DNA of 64,000 bases from Candidatus Gastranaerophilales bacterium (lineage in GTDB: Bacteria; Cyanobacteriota; Vampirovibrionia; Gastranaerophilales; Gastranaerophilaceae). The notes below the pieces were generated by a model. That model ran no database searches. It was not told the origin of the DNA and saw nothing but the letters and a program-made list of their open reading frames with translations. Of this stretch, positions 63,571 to 64,000 are shown in pieces. Within the stretch, counting starts at the first letter, position 1; every line of letters starts with the position of its first letter. The DNA is taken from NCBI GenBank assembly GCA_944326475.1, contig CALVEC010000005.1:62001-126000 (forward strand), read 5' to 3'. Both the position numbers and the translations under genes were made by a program.

Positions 63571-64000
63571 TTAATTTTCAAAAAGCTTTGTAGAAATGTA
63601 TCTTTCTCCGTAGTCACAAATTATACTAACAATTAATTTGCCTTTATTCTCCGGTCTTTTGGCTAACTCCAGAGCACAAAAAACATTTGCGCCGGAGGAG
63701 ATACCGCAAAGTATTCCTTCTTCTTTTGCAAGACGCTTTGCAATATTTATTGCATCAGCTTCTTTCACAGTCATAACTTCGTCCACAACAGACAGGTTAA
63801 GGTTTTTCGGAATAAAATTTGCCCCGATTCCCTGAATGCCGTGAGCGCCGGATTGTCCTTTGGTCACTAGCGGGCTGTCATAAGGTTCTGCGCCTACTAT
63901 CTTTATATTTTTATTATACTCTTTAAGTTTTTTCCCAACTCCCGAGAGTGTTCCGCCGGTACCAAAGCTTGCGGTAAAAATATCAATCTTTCCGTCTGTA
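63571..64000 (-). CDS. cysK: Cysteine synthase (5' end outside window)
   Basis: Only the C-terminal ~143 residues are present. They contain the PLP phosphate-binding loop TASFGTGGTLSGVGKKLKE, VGAEPYDSPLVTKG, GAHGIQGIGANFIPKNLN, and the later GILCGISSGANV, all characteristic of O-acetylserine sulfhydrylase. The Met at ~63867 is internal, not the start. With cysE directly downstream it makes a cysteine-synthesis pair whose products form the cysteine synthase complex in many bacteria. Confidence 0.95.
   Translation of the reverse strand, partial: TDGKIDIFTASFGTGGTLSGVGKKLKEYNKNIKIVGAEPYDSPLVTKGQSGAHGIQGIGANFIPKNLNLSVVDEVMTVKEADAINIAKRLAKEEGILCGISSGANVFCALELAKRPENKGKLIVSIICDYGERYISTKLFEN

Noticed and set aside
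1-64000. CRISPR arrays, insertion sequences, prophage or conjugative genes
   Set aside because: No regularly spaced short repeats, transposase, integrase or phage structural genes were found; the only intergenic repeat is the two-copy 89-bp element.

Overview
The window looks like AT-rich chromosomal DNA from an anaerobic, flagellated, outer-membrane-bearing bacterium. The best guess is the non-photosynthetic cyanobacterial relatives (Melainabacteria/Vampirovibrionia, Gastranaerophilales-like). The clues are LptC/LptA (outer membrane), HydG ([FeFe] hydrogenase, anaerobic life), a FliD-like cap protein, a Maf-type flagellin glycosyltransferase and a sigma-28-type promoter (flagella), plus several lineage-type hypothetical proteins. 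This placement is inference (about 0.6); no rRNA is present to test it.

Layout. 1-2.4 kb: translation/secretion operon on the minus strand, rpmG-tRNA-Trp-secE-nusG-rplK-rplA (rplA cut by the window edge). 2.4-5 kb: a DUF2130 protein and a secreted repeat protein. 5-17 kb: one 11.9-kb gene for a 3,980-residue FliD-like protein with about 29 tandem domains, the most unusual object here. 17-27 kb: hydG; an mtaB-nitrilase-dacB-coiled-coil operon; a membrane hypothetical with folP; a GspE-N-like protein with an asparaginase. 27-31 kb: plus-strand gatC, pyrG, surE and a CxxC-x17-CxxC protein. 31-38 kb: two-component system, TPR/NHL protein, gatA, a hypothetical behind a textbook sigma-28 promoter, lptC-lptA. 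38.5-41 kb: a RelA/SpoT-like synthetase with a small partner gene, and rpiB. 41-49 kb: zinc-ribbon protein-rimM-trmD-REC/STAS operon, maf-dtd, a pair of paralogous membrane proteins, a SIS-domain enzyme. 50-54.7 kb: radical SAM protein-rng-membrane protein. 54.7-58 kb: hisB, a hisC-HAD fusion, an HExxH membrane protein. 58-64 kb: DHA2 transporter, clpB, cysE and cysK, with an 89-bp intergenic repeat present twice.

How the parts relate. Most genes are housekeeping. A flagellar thread can be followed through the giant FliD-like protein, the Maf glycosyltransferase (with a weaker sigma-28-like site) and the 226-residue protein behind TAAA-N16-GCCGATAT. A second thread is a set of small hypotheticals with predicted membrane segments or helices whose first 10-25 residues contain a short F-G or F-K motif. 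A third is the compact histidine block, in which HisB and a HisC-HAD fusion could supply three consecutive pathway steps. No CRISPR array, insertion sequence, prophage or rRNA was seen. Start codons were revised where Shine-Dalgarno sequences decided them; several genes start with GTG.
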